A stretch of 64,000 nucleotides of DNA from Cheilinus undulatus (Eukaryota; Chordata; Actinopteri; Labriformes; Labridae): the NCBI RefSeq assembly GCF_018320785.1, contig NC_054866.1, positions 37,487,000 through 37,550,999 of the forward strand, in the 5' to 3' direction. A program made the position numbers and the translations under genes. The notes beneath the pieces are model-generated. The model did not search any database, was not told the DNA's origin, and saw only the letters and a list, made by a program, of their open reading frames with translations. This document shows, one piece after another, positions 14,798-27,600 of the stretch (its first letter is position 1; every line of letters begins with the position of its first letter).

Positions 14798-15522
14798 GTT
14801 TCCCACACTAGCTCTGTCGCCGCTGGGCTTCGCATCGGGTTGACAAGTGACCAGCAAGCCGCTTTGGATGAAGAGAGTGCAAAGTGAAATCATTCCGCGA
14901 AGGAGAGACGCAACTTTGGTGGCAGCTTCGCTAACCCGTTCATCACCAACAAGGATTTGAATGCGTGTGATACATATTTTTTTTTTGTGCGTGTGAGAGA
15001 GAGAAGAAGAAGAAGAGAGAGTGCCAGCTAATTAGGATGAGAGTTCAAGTCAACTGAGCCGGCAGATTGGACCTCTAAAGCCTCTTAACGCAGGTGGTGG
15101 GCGGAAAACAGCGCAAAGGGGAGTGTGTTTATGTGTAGTGTGTGTTTATGTGCATGTGTCACTCCCAGTGGGGGGATACACTCTGGACACGAGGGGAGTG
15201 ATCAGGTGTGTTTGGGTGGATGTAAGTGGGGATAATACCAGAGGGGAAACAGAGGTAGTGATGGTTTCTTTGACCAGGGCGCGATGAAGAGGCTCTGTGG
15301 GAGGTTCAGGGTTTGACACGGGTGAAGAAGAAGAGGAGGAGAGCTGGGAAGACGGACGGACGCAGGGAGCAAGGAGGAGGAGGAAGGGGAGGACACCAGC
15401 ATCGCCAAAGCGCACGACCGGCTCCCCAGTCCCTTGACGCAGGGATGGAAGGCGCGAGAGCGCACGGGGAAACTCGGCTCCACAGCAGAGAAAAGAGGGT
15501 AAAGATCCCTGGATCACCGGCC
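13681..15522 (+). promoter_or_regulatory. jag2: jag2 promoter and 5' UTR region
   Basis: Base composition shifts here to GC- and GA-rich with many CpGs, as expected around the first exon. CACGTG E-boxes are at 13690-13695, 14272-14277 and 14446-14451, a CRE-like TGACGTC at 13736-13742, and an RBPJ-type site TTCCCACA at 14800-14807 (minus-strand TGTGGGAA). A (CT)n tract is at 14762-14794, and GAAGAA/GGAGGA purine runs lie in the probable 5' UTR near 15000-15020 and 15325-15395. No clear TATA box was found and the start site cannot be placed. ORFs here are low-complexity. Confidence 0.55.
14762..14794 (+). repeat. (CT)16 microsatellite upstream of jag2
   Basis: A pure CT/TC run about 0.73 kb upstream of the start codon, within the promoter or 5' UTR. 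Confidence 0.95.
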
Positions 15523-15603
15523 ATGATGAGTGACCCAACCCGGGGACACCTCCATCTGCAGCGTGCTGTGATTTTTCTCCTCGCGCTCACGATACAACCA
15601 CAG
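15523..15603 (+). CDS. jag2: jag2 coding exon 1: signal peptide
   Basis: ATGATG at 15523 begins 27 codons ending QPQ, then the donor CAG|GTAAGC. The start was chosen because it puts the hydrophobic core (about residues 15-24) at normal signal-peptide depth. The frame stays open upstream with another ATG at 15445, which would add 26 polar residues, so a longer N-terminus is not excluded. The last residues of the signal peptide and the cleavage site are in exon 2. Confidence 0.85.
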
Positions 15604-18600
15604 GTAAGCCACCGATTAAGTGCTATTTCGGGCCCTTAAACCTCAGAAGCTGACTTTTAACTATGGGTTAACCTGTTTTTCTTGCCACAGCTGCGTGCAA
15701 ACAGTCAATAATGGAGTCCAAACACACTAACACACATACACTCACTGCCCAATCCCTCTTTGTGCTGCCCTCATTCTGCTCCTCCATGGCGCTGTGCCCA
15801 CCTGTTGTTTCAGCCCGCTGGTGTCTCAGCCAACGCAGCAGAACTACTGTAATCCTCATTTAGGAGCCAATATTGGGGCAAAAATATATCAGCATGAGAA
15901 TGGATCTGAAAAATGTAATTTCTTAGCCCTATGAGGAAGTGGCTGTTTATTATTCCTCTCCCTGTATAGCAAACAAAGAGTGTAAAGAAGCAGACAAAAC
16001 AAATGGAGCTCAGTGAGAGCTTACAGCTGCTGCACTTGATTTATTTTCATATTTTCATTTTTAAATGTATTACTATGGCTTCTGGGAGATAAGGCACACA
16101 TATGTCACACCCTCTTTTCAACATCATTCTCAGGAGGGATGCATCTGCATTCCTCTGCATCTCCATCTTGTAGGCTCTTCCTGCTGATGCTTTGTTTCTT
16201 TGCCACTTTCTGACAGCTTTCTACAAACCTTCATTTGCATGGATGCAGACTTTTGTTAGTGTTTTCTACAGTATATACAAACAAGAATGTTTGGCCCTCA
16301 TGAATGATTCTGACATGCCATCTTCAGGATCATGGGGATTTGTGCCAAAAATGATTGGCCATGAAGGTGCAAAACCACATTTTTTCCCCCTTTCCGCCCT
16401 CCGAGCTGTCAGGAAGCTGCGCATTGTGATGCCTGTGATGTGTGACAGGACCCAGCAGCCACTGGAGCAGGCCCAGAGGTGCTCCACAGTGTGTATGTGC
16501 GTCTGTGTTTTCCGAAGCTCACATCCAGCATGTGTTTCCTGGGTGTGTGTGGAGCCCGGGGCCACAGCAGAACAAACTTCGGGGCGTGTGAATGTTGAGC
16601 GTTCGGGCAGCTCTGCATGTCTCTCCTGCTGCACCTCTGCAACCCCTGCACAGCTCAGCAACAACACACTCCACTCCCACCACTATCTGACTGCACTGCA
16701 GAGTCAAACACACACCGAGGATCCTCTGCTGCTGAGGATGATGATGATGGCGGTGATGATTAATGCAGGAGATTAGGGAGCATGTTCATGACAGACACAG
16801 AAATGCACAGAGGAAAGGAAGCTTCTTGGGTATTTTATTGAGATGAGGGTTCACATTGCAGCAGAATGAGCTTAGGGGATAAAAACTGAAATGTGATTTT
16901 TCAGCTTTGCAAAATGATTCCAGTGTCCTGCACTCAAATACACAAATTGTATTTGGATGGATTTACAAATGTTGGATTTTTGTTTATTTCGATGAGTACT
17001 GAAGAGTACTGAAGAAAATCTGTTTTCTTAATGAATTCAGTAAAACGTAATCTTAGTTTTAATGAGAAATTTAGGCTGAAAAATCCCAAGAATTTAAACC
17101 TGTTTTGTATTCTGATACAATAATCTGAGGCATGACTGACTGACTGTCTCAGACTCATCTCCTGAGGAATGCCAGCCCATTCTTCTTTGGAGAATCTCTC
17201 AAGCTCCTCCAGATCTGATGGGTCTTTTCTCCAGGTTGTCCATGGCATACTTTAGTCTGGCTTGAAGGTGTCTCTTCTGCTTAAGTTTTTTTCAGTTTGC
17301 AACTTCTCAGTCCATTCCTGTGCAGAGCACTAATGATGATCTTCTGACTTTGCTAAGTCATCCACTAACTAGTGTTTTGGCAGTTGTTCTGGGGTCAGGC
17401 ACTGATGTTGGATCGAAGTCCTGGCTTGCAATCTCTGTTCCAGTTCATCCCAAAGGTGCTCAATGGGGTTGAAGTCAGGACTCTATGTAGGCCAGTCAAG
17501 TTCTTCCACATCAAACTCATCAAACCATATCTTTATAGTCCTTGCTTTGTGCACTAGGACACAGTCATGTTGGAATAGAAGAGGGCCTTCTCTAAGCTGT
17601 TGCCACAAAGTTGGAAGCATAGCATTGTTAAAAATATCTTGGTTTGTTGACGTGTTAAGATTGGCCTTCACTGGAGAAAAGGCCTCACCCAAACCACAAA
17701 AAACAGCCCCATACCATTATCCCTCCTCCACCAAACTTCAAAGTTGGCACAGCATAGTCAGGCAGGGAATGTTCTTCTGGCACCTGCCAAACCCAGACTG
17801 ACCCACCTCACTTCCAAACAGAGTGACTTGCCACTCCACAGAAGATGTTTCCACTGCTCCACAGTTTAGTGTTCGCGTACTTTAGACCACTACATCTGAT
17901 GCTTGGCATTGAACTTAGTGATGGGAGGCTTGCAAGCATCTGCCAATTCCACGAAGCTCATGCTGCACAGTTTTTTGTGCTTACTAATGTCAGCGGAAGC
18001 TCAGAACTCTTCAGCTATGGAATCAGGAGAGCTTTGGCGACTTTTACGCACCATGTTCCTCAGCAGTCATTGACCCCACTGTGATTTTACATGGTTTTCC
18101 ACTTTGTGGCTGTTGTTCCTAAACGCTTTCTCTTTCTAATATTATCACTTACAGTTGAGCAAAACCAGTTTATAGCAAACTTGAAGTCACTGAGCTCTTC
18201 AGAGCAACACATTTTGTATCATAAATGTTTGTAGGTCGGATTGAAACACCCGAATTCAGTGATTAAGAGGTGTGGCCAGATGCTTTTGTCCATATAGTGT
18301 ATTTTTCGGACTCCTATTATCGATTGCAATTTAACTTTTTATGTCATTTTTAAACCTTTACATTAGTTGAGATGAAATTAACACAAAATATTAAGTTAGT
18401 TCAAACTCTACGCTAACTTAACACTTAAAATGACGATGTGTTTAACGTTGTCATGACTGTTTTTACAGTGTTAATATTGTGATATTTAGCTGGAAACTTA
18501 AACAGGTCTCTAAATTGAGCAACACTGATTTATTTGCATTATTCCAGGTTGAAAGACAGCACATGTGTGACATTTTATGGTTAATTTTAGCTTCCTATGC

Positions 18601-21600
18601 CTGCTTTCCACAATTTGACTGTTGAGCATATTTGGAGTAGAGCTCACTTTTCTTTTGTAGGAGAACATCGGCTTTATTTTTGTGTTTATATAGCTCATCT
18701 TTGAACCCTGTGCTACTGCTGTAAATATCTCGCCTGCCTTACTTACAGTTAGAACGAGTTCAGTTACTAGACCACAAGTCTTCAGATAGAGAGGATTTGT
18801 TGTGACCCATCCAGAGTGATCTTTTAACCACTGAAGCTCTCCCCTCTCTCTCCCCTCTCTCTCTCCTCTCTCTCTCTCTGGTTGGACTGGGCGCTGAAAC
18901 GCTGGTATGTCGGGAATGATTTGGGCCAGCGAGAGCAGGAGAGGAAGAAAGGAGGATGTGGAGTGATGAGCGCCACTGTATCTCCACAAACCTTTTGATG
19001 TAGTCGAATTAGACCCCCCTCCTACGACCCCTCCTACCTCACCCCCTCACCCTCTCGCAGGCAGGGACCGGGGCAGGAGAGGGACACAGGCAAACACAAA
19101 GAGGCGACTCAGATTGAGGTTCTGCAGAGACTGCCGACACATCAGAGCTTGTTGGTTGTTCTGATTTCTGTCTATGATCTTCACGCCACTATGGGGTAAC
19201 ATGAGTCTGATTCTTGGACTTAATGAGCAATCATTAAGTCCAGAGATGAGCTAAAAAAGAGGCTGGAATCATTCAGACTTAATCATTAGTGCAGATTTCA
19301 TGGCGAACTGTGATAAAAGTGGCTCTATTTTTGTGTTTTCTTGACGCCAAAGTCATTATTTCGACTGCCACAGTGACACATCCACGCACGCTCGTACCTG
19401 ACCCTGGTGCTCCAAGACTCTCAGGGGGTCTTGTTAACTCTACAGTGTGAGTGTGTGTGGGAAGGGAGCGAGTGTGTCTCCTCTGCCCATCTTTAAACGG
19501 GGAGGGAACACAAAAGAAAAGAAAAGGAGAGGCAGATGAAAAGGATAATAACGAACATGCAGAAAAGAGCTGATGGCCACAGAAAGAGAAATGACAGGAG
19601 TGATACAGCTCGTTCCCAGACAGAGAGGAGGAGGAGAAGGTGAAGGAGGGGGAGGAACAGTGTGAGCAGGTTCTCAGTGTCATCGTCCCCTGGGAGCAGA
19701 GAGTGAGAAATAAGAAGGGAGTGGTGGTGACACATAGGAAGAGTAAAGAAAGAAAGACAAGGAAGTGAAGACATAAACAGTATTAAATGGCGGGGCTGAT
19801 GGGGTAATTTTCCATCATTTGGATGGAAAAGTTGTGGGAAATCAAAGTTGTCTGTTGTGTGGTAACAAACTGATAAACAGATGATAAAGAGGCGACGAGC
19901 AGGCTGCTGTAGATTCCCCTGGAGGAGCAGAGCAGCACAGGAAACACGATAAACCACTCTCAGACTTAAGTTGATGTGTTTGATAATGCTTTATAAATAG
20001 AAACCACAGAGATGTGCTAATTGTGCTGTTATTGCTGGTTTCACATGCACTAAACTCCCACAAATCTTTGGACATTTTCAGGATGAGTGGAAGTAAATAA
20101 ACCAAATATTCAGCCCAAATTTTATAGAAGTAGTCCAACCAGCCCTGCAGAGACATTTCTAAGTAAAGCTGGGCTGTGCCAATAAGTGAATGTAGCAGCA
20201 ATATTCATGAAATTTCACTGCAAGTGTGCAGGCAGGGTATTCGTAGCATTTGAATCATGCATTTGGCAATCTTCATGAATGTAATAAAGCTGCTTCATAC
20301 TCTTTTCTGATTCACTGGCTGTGAACACGTCTGAGTAAGTTGGACTCTGTTGCTATGTCTGCCATCTTGGATTCTACCCTCCCTGTTGACAAGGGAAGCT
20401 CACACTGTAAGGATCATGTGATGATTGGAAACCCATGTAGACTGGAGGAGCAGGATGTCCTGAAATGTTCTACAGCCTTTGAAAAGGATCAGTGCTTCCC
20501 AAAGTGTAGGCAGGTGCCCAGCGGTGGACCAAAGTGGACAGTCACAATAACTACAAATGATGGAAATAGTTTTTAAAATTATGCCACATTTAAAATGTGC
20601 ATAAAATAATAATCCCAGACATAATAAAACACTGCCAGACATTTCAACTCATGTCACCCCTTTATCATTTATTTTCTCCGAAAATAAGATGTCCTGAGCG
20701 GCCAGTTTAAGTTTCATGTCACCGCTGTTTTTCCTCACTAAAGTGGGTTGTAACAAAAGCTTTTTGTATCTCGTTTGTGTTTGTTAGGTGATATGACATC
20801 ATATGTTGGAATATAAGTTTTTCTTCTGCTGAAGATCTAAACTGGCTTCAGTCTTTGACGTTATGCAGCAGGTCCAGTCGACAATCTGAGATTGATTGAC
20901 ACGTACAGATAAATCAGGAGTGCGCTTTGGTGTGCAGTATGTTAGTTTTGTTTTTCTATTGGTCAAATGGTAACTGCCTTGGAAATGACAAAGACTGGCA
21001 TATAGTCAAATACAGAGAAAGCTTCAGCTGTGGTGCATGTTGCAGTGTTTTGGTATTTCCCTATTTCAGTTGGCTAATATCAGGACAGGGGTTGTTCAAA
21101 AACGGGACATATTTGTGATCTATTTATTTTTGCTGGGACACAAAGCCTAAAAACAGGACTGTCCCAGGAAAATCTGGACATATGGTCACCCTACACCTGC
21201 TACAGAGCTAACATTACTACATAAGCTAGGGTAGCTAACTTAGCTGTAGCAAACATAGCTAAATTAATGTAGCTATGTAAGCTGAGTTAATAACATGGCC
21301 ACATAGCTAACATAGCTAATGTTAGCTTCGTATCTTTATTAGTAAAGATATCAATGAGCTTCGTGAGCTTTAGCTTTAGCTATGTAGCTCCATCATCTAC
21401 ATAGCTTTCACAGCTAACAGAGCTATGTAAGCTACGTTAGAGTGTTTTCATGGAGGACGAGCTTTTTTTCCTGACTGTTTACTCTGCTTTATTAAACGTT
21501 TTGTGATCACATTTTGCAGGTCAGGATTTTTGGTGTCCTAAACCTTACCTTAACCCTTACCCTAACCTAACTGAAAGTTTAGTTCGATTTTATTTTGAAA

Positions 21601-24600
21601 GTTTTAGTGTATATTCTGACAGATGGAGTCTCACAGTAATGGTGTGTGAGAGGGGGTGTCTAAGAGCTATATCACTGACTGGGAGATCCTCACATTGTAA
21701 GGATAATGTGTTCATTAGAAAATCCCTGCAGGGGCAGGCTGCCTTGAAAATTTCTGAAGCGCATTAGTGAAATGCATCTTTCTTACCATTTCAGGGTCTA
21801 CAAACAAGCATCTGTATTCAGAGCAAAGTGTTTGGCATTACTGAAAATGTTTCATTTTTTTACAGCTTTTGTATAAATGCCTGTGACTCTGATGACTTCA
21901 CTGAAGTGTTTCTTCTCAACCCTTAATCATTAGAAAGTTAGTTCTACAGAAAAGGCTTTGGATCGACGGTACAGTCAGTCATCTCTCAACCGCAAGGTCA
22001 GGGGGTTTGTTCCCCAGCTCCATCTGTCACACCTAGATGACAACTCTGCAAAACATCAGCACAGTTTAGATGCGTATAAATGGACGCTTTACACAGCAGC
22101 CTTTATCAACTGTGTGTGAATGGTTGAATGTAACTTTAGGGTTAAAAGCACTTTGAGTCTTCAAAAGACTAGAAACGTGCTTACAAGTTCAAGGCCATTC
22201 ATCCAAAACGATGTCAAGGTTTTGAAGGAAAACTGGATGTGCAAGAAGACACTGTCCTTAAAGTTGTGATCAACTGAAATCACACTGAACAAAAACCAGT
22301 CTGTTTTAGACTTTTTTAGTTGTTTGGTTCAATATGAGAAACAATACTGACAACAAATTTAGTCTTGAAAGCAAGCTGGCCTTTTCTAGAGTCAGATCAG
22401 AGAGTTAAAAGCAGCTTTACCTCCACATTTTAGAACCAATGCAGGAAATTAGATTCATAACATTTGAGCTTCCTGCAAAAGTTCCTGAAAACCTCACATT
22501 TGATTGTGTCAGCCTCTATGTCAAAACTAATTCTTTGTACCACTCTTGTATCTGTTATTAGAAATCCCCTTAGATAGACTAATAACAAGTAAAAGTGAAA
22601 CAACTTATCTGATTTAGCCCAGGGGTATCCAGACCTGCCTACTAGAGCCACTAACGTGTAATGTTATATGTCATTTGTCAAAATTACAGGTATTAATAGG
22701 ACTGTTTTTGGCTTCATAGAGAGTTATATAATTGAAATCACATCCAGTTTTATACTGGCTTTGTGTTTCAAGCTGTTATTTTACACTGACAACCTTTTTC
22801 TTCAGTTTTTCCTATATTGTTCTATTTGTGCTTAACTGATTCTTTTTAAGAAAGCAAAACTTGAGTTTCTCCTCATTTAAAACCATTCAACCCTGCCTGT
22901 AAAGGTTCAACAGTCTCATTTTGCTACATCTGCATTGTCCTGTATGAAGATGAAAATCTAAGAAAAATGCTTTTTGTGAAGGAAACTGTCAAACCATGAA
23001 GCTTGTCTGTCATGCACAGTGCTAGTACAGTCAAAGTTCAGATGTTTATGTAACTCTCTCCTTCCTCTCCCTCCGGTCTCAGGCGGTGTGTGCTGGCGGG
23101 GCGTTCGAGCTCCAGATCCGTCACTTCAGAAATACGCATGGACTCCTGCAGAATGGAGAATGCTGTGACCTCCCGGCCAATGGGGGGCAGCGTTGCTCAG
23201 CCAGGGACCAATGTGACACTTACTTCAAAGCCTGCCTTAAAGAGTACCAGGTCCGGGTTGCCCCTACAGGAACCTGCACCTTTGGGTCAAGTAGCACAGG
23301 GATCCTGGGTGGAAATTCTCAGTCGCTCCATCACAGAGGACACGAAGGAGGAGGAGGAGAGGATGGGACTAATGGACACATTGTCATTCCTTTCAAGTAC
23401 GCCTGGCCAGTAAGTACAGGGGCAGTGCTGGTTATCAGTATGGTTACCAAGGGAACAGCAAAGCTTCAAGTACAACAATACACTAAAAGTGTGGCTCGAG
23501 TGGAATAACAATGACACTTAGAGTTCAAGCCACCATTCTTTTACACCCTCTCTGAGAGTAAGAGTCAAGATAGGCTTACAAAAACCACAGAGAGCCATGA
23601 TAATCAAAAACTGACAGACCATGAGACTTGAGAAACAGTGTTGTTATCTCATGCTAGGGATGAGAACAATACCCCTTTAAAACCTATTAATATGAGCCCA
23701 AAACATTGGCCTGCCTGTTGATGAAGTCAAATTTAAGAGCCTAGTCTTTGATAAATTTGATCTTTCTTTAAACTTTTTCTCTGTAAATTTTTGGACTGTA
23801 GGGTTATTTTACACAAACAATTCTTAAAAAACAGCCAGTTTCCTGGCAATAAATCGCAAACAGGAAAAACAAACCAAAATGTATCACATATCCTGATGTA
23901 TAAGAAGTAGAGGGATTAATCTGATAAGTTTCAGACCAGCCCACTTACATTCAACACATTTTACTGAAGATATATAGTCAACTTAGATTTATTTACAAAT
24001 CCCTGAATCTTCTGAGGGTTTTGAATCCTACCTGCCCACTCTCATGGCTGTGATTGCTCTTCCTCACTCAGTCAGCAGCAAGCTGGTTGAGGAGCTGCAG
24101 ATGCTGCAGACTGAGTGAGGTTTTACACCCAGTTCTGTTTGAACACAGCTGCTATTTGTAAAGAGCTTACCTGTGTCGTGTACAGCTGTGATTATATTAG
24201 TCCATTATTTGTGCTGATGGAAGCTGGACCATTTTCTGACAGGTTCATAACATGGGAGCAACTTTAGAGCTTATTTAAGAAACTCTCCTGTGTGGTCATG
24301 GGGAAAAAAGCTCATTTTGAGGCACAAACATTTAAACTCTGCGTTGTCGGTGTTTTGAACTGTTGGGCTGAGATAAGCCTCCAGAGTTGTGAAGAAGTGG
24401 ATCACATTTGTTCGCTGCTTGGCCATCTTCTCTCTGGCATGTACGACACTGGCAGGGAGTTTTTAGCACAATGCTCATGCTCAGGCAAATCACGTATTCT
24501 GGGTTAAGTGTCTTTATGAAATTTTTAAATCCTGGTTTTTCAACAACACTGGGCTCATGTCTTTAGCGGTGTGTTGTGTTACTGCCACTGTTATCTCGGA

Positions 24601-27600
24601 GTCATCTTGTGGCGTATTTTAACGATTACCATGGGAGTTCGGCCTCTTTCTTTTTAAATTTGAACCCCTGGCAGATGACAGACCAGCGCTGTTTCTCGTT
24701 GTCCATCTCTGAACGTAGCTAACTAGCCACTAACTCACCACACTGCTTTGTTTACCCAGGTGTTTACCTCCTCTCTCCTCTGCTGATACAAAAACGTGTA
24801 TGTGTGGAGGAGGGTTTTCTGGATGAGTGAGGGAGTAAGTGCTCTGCTGTGAGAGATACGTTCAGGGACAATGGGAGAAGTGAAACTCCAGTAAGAAATG
24901 CACGCTGACGGCTTAAAACTTCCACATAATTTATACTCGGATGTTCGTGATATAGTCATTTTATACATTGTGCATGGCAAAAGCCATGATACATCGAGTA
25001 TACTTGATATATTGCCCAGCCCTAGTCATTTCCACCTGTTTTTACAGTCTAGCTCATTCAGCAACTTTGCTCTAGTTATTTTTGATCTTTCACTCTTGAT
25101 TATCACCTTGACTGTCTTCAGTCAGAGGAATTAACCATTGATGAGGTCCCAATGTTACAGGGAATTTCAACTGCAACAGTGAGGGCTCCTGCCCATGTAC
25201 AGCTCTTGCAAGTGCAGTGTAATTCCTTCCAAGCACAGCCAGACACAAGTGGCTTTCCTTTAACGGGTTTATTTGAAGCTTCTCCTTCTCTTCCAACTCC
25301 AAATCCATCACGAAAACCAAACAACATAAACAAAGTAATCAACATACGATTTTAGCAAACATGAACAAAAGCACCTGGATGCAGCCGAGGACCTCAACCC
25401 CATACCGGAAGTCGGAAAATCGCCGCCATAACTCATCTTCTAATACCGGAATTTGCTTGAACTGAATGTCTTCTTCATTGTTTCCTCCGTGTGTTGCCGC
25501 CATATTGACATAGGCAAGTCCACCAAATAAGGAAATACAAGTAGACAAAAAAATATGTGACTTTTCAGACTAACAAGCACAGCAATTACAAAACATTAAT
25601 TTTAATCAATTGATTTATGATCCAAATTCAAGTATCACTGAGCACAGATGTAATATGTCTGTGCACATTTTGTCTGCTCTACAGGATTTCTTATCATTAC
25701 CACACACTGAATTACAATAATGAAACAAGAAAGGACAACTTGTGACAATCACATACTTCACCAGTTGGACAGGCTCCGTCTGCAAATGTGCATGCGACAA
25801 TGCCGAACTGATTTAACTCCTATTATAATGGTAATATAACAGACTTGTTTAGTTTCATCATCATTTAACTTCAATTTTAATAATAGTTCTAAAAAACAAA
25901 TATAATGAACATTATTTAGGTTAAGCATTACAAATTACGCCACACTTCATCTAAAGTTTACTGTACGATCTCATAAAAACTACAGTGCTCACCAGCTGCT
26001 CTCATTATCATTTTTACTCTGCAGGAGGCTGTCATTCTTTTTGTGATAAGGTGAATAGTAAACTTAGCACGAAAAGTAAGGGAGTTTGTGTTTGGTAGAT
26101 TATTTCTTTGTTGTAACAATGCCTCTTGGTAATAAATCTTATACCGTTGGAAAGCCTGTTTATTACCCTTTTAAATGATGCCACATTTGTAAGGAACAAT
26201 GCATTTGTAGGATGAGCAGCAGAGCTGAGTCTGTGGGTTTCCGCCCATGAAAAACTTGCCAAATCAATATTAATATGGCGACGACACACGGAGGAGACAA
26301 CGAAGATGTTCAGTTCAAGTGACTTCCGGTATTAGAAGACAAGATATGGCGGCGATTTTCCAACTTCCAATATGGGGTTGAGGTCCTCAGCTGCATCCAG
26401 GTCCCTCTCAACATAAATGACAACATGCACAGCATGCAAGTAAAATTTGCAGTACAAAAGTAAAACAGATAAATTGACAATTTACCTCGTTGGCTGCATG
26501 CTATTTGGAAGAAATTAAAAGTCCCACAACTTCCATCTGTGTGGTTAGAGTCCATGCTTGCTGCTGTAAACTACTGTGAGTCACATGAGAGCAGCTCAAC
26601 GTTACTTCCCATGCAACTTCAAAATAAAACACTATATTTTCAAAATAAAATAAGGAATTGCAATGCCATTATATAGTAACAAATGAAACTAAAAAAACAA
26701 AACATCTTTTGTAACATTTTCTTAATTTCCTCAAGAAAATACACAGTCAAATTTACATGCAGCCTCTTTAATGCCACAGTAGCTCCTATGGCCCTAAACC
26801 CAGCACGGCCCAGTGGCAGTTCTCCCAGTTCTACAGATTAGCTTGCACATTTCTGTAGTCAAAAACTTTTTGTTTATACCTTAAAAATCTGTCAATCCTA
26901 TGAGTAAATCAACACACATTAGCATTCTTGTATGCTAATATGAAATGGTGAGTATTCCTGCTAGCACATTAGCATGTTGTTGTTGATGGTAACAATTATG
27001 TAGAAATTGCAATTTTGTATTTTCAGGTCTTAGCTTTATTTTTTTATATTAATAAATATTAGCATGCTAACATGCTAAATGAAGTTTAGGAATCTGGCTT
27101 ATGTTTTGCTCAGATTAGCATGCTGTTGTTAGCTTTTAGCTAGCTAATGCGTTCTCATATTTCCAGTTCTTAGTCTGCATTTGTGGCGTGATTAATTTTC
27201 TGTTCATCCTAAAGCCTCATGTGGATAAAGCAGCTTATTTTATCCCTTTTCTGATGTTGTCCTGTAAATAGGGAGGAGAATAATGTTAGATCTATTTATG
27301 ACAGAAGGTGAATAAGTCCATGACTCAAATGTCAAAGTATTGTCTACCATTAAAAGATAAAATTATTATGTAGGAACCTCCCTGTATTGACCTTTGATGG
27401 TCCCTGGACTCCTCTCGGAGAACCTCTCTAATAAAGCCTTTTAATAAATTATAAGATAACCCGTAGGTCAGAGCCTAACATTTAAATAACCTAACAAAGG
27501 GTGGATTTTAAATTCAAAAGAGAGGCAGCACTCACCAAGTTCACTTTTTCCATGGTAATCTTTTGTTGGTCTTGACAGCTTCAAGCAGTTTTTTGTCCTT

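Larger units (their letters stand above)
15604..23082 (+). other. jag2: jag2 intron 1 (7.5 kb)
   Basis: Contains a Tc1-like element (about 17378-18303), CT/GA-rich tracts near 18840-18880 and 19600-19660, an hAT-like repeat end (about 21075-21195), a GCTA-rich repeat (21215-21650) and a SINE (21945-22205). RBPJ-type TGTGGGAA words occur at 19456-19463 and 19833-19840. ORFs at 16192-16776, 18510-18989, 19279-19957 and elsewhere have no domain support. Confidence 0.8.
25373..26402. repeat. Inverted repeat of about 135-140-bp arms flanking about 760 bp
   Basis: The left arm (25373 to about 25512) and right arm (about 26268-26402) are reverse complements at roughly 85% by eye, with outer ends ACCTGGATGCAG / CTGCATCCAGGT. 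Weaker similarity (GGCAAGT / CTTGCC) continues inward. Flanking target duplications were not found. The interior is AT-rich with no recognised feature. This may be a foldback-type transposable element or an inverted duplication of an exon. Confidence 0.8.

Noticed and set aside
14429..14893. 154-codon minus-strand ORF with Glu/Arg repeats
   Set aside because: It translates the CT microsatellite and promoter sequence of jag2.
15146..15590. Overlapping minus-strand Ser/Pro/Leu ORFs
   Set aside because: Shadows of the purine-rich jag2 5' UTR and exon 1.
16192..16776. 194-codon ORF in jag2 intron 1
   Set aside because: The longest frames there are Cys/Ser/Thr-rich readings overlapping ORFs on the opposite strand; no domain, splice or repeat support.
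23086..23508. Alternative frames over jag2 exon 2, including the read-through past 23409
   Set aside because: The donor CCA|GTAAGT and the Jagged alignment end the exon at 23409; other frames show no homology.
25090..25345. Minus-strand ORFs just downstream of exon-like copy 1
   Set aside because: They could be further exons of the same unit, but the frames conflict, no homology is recognised and no acceptor fits cleanly.
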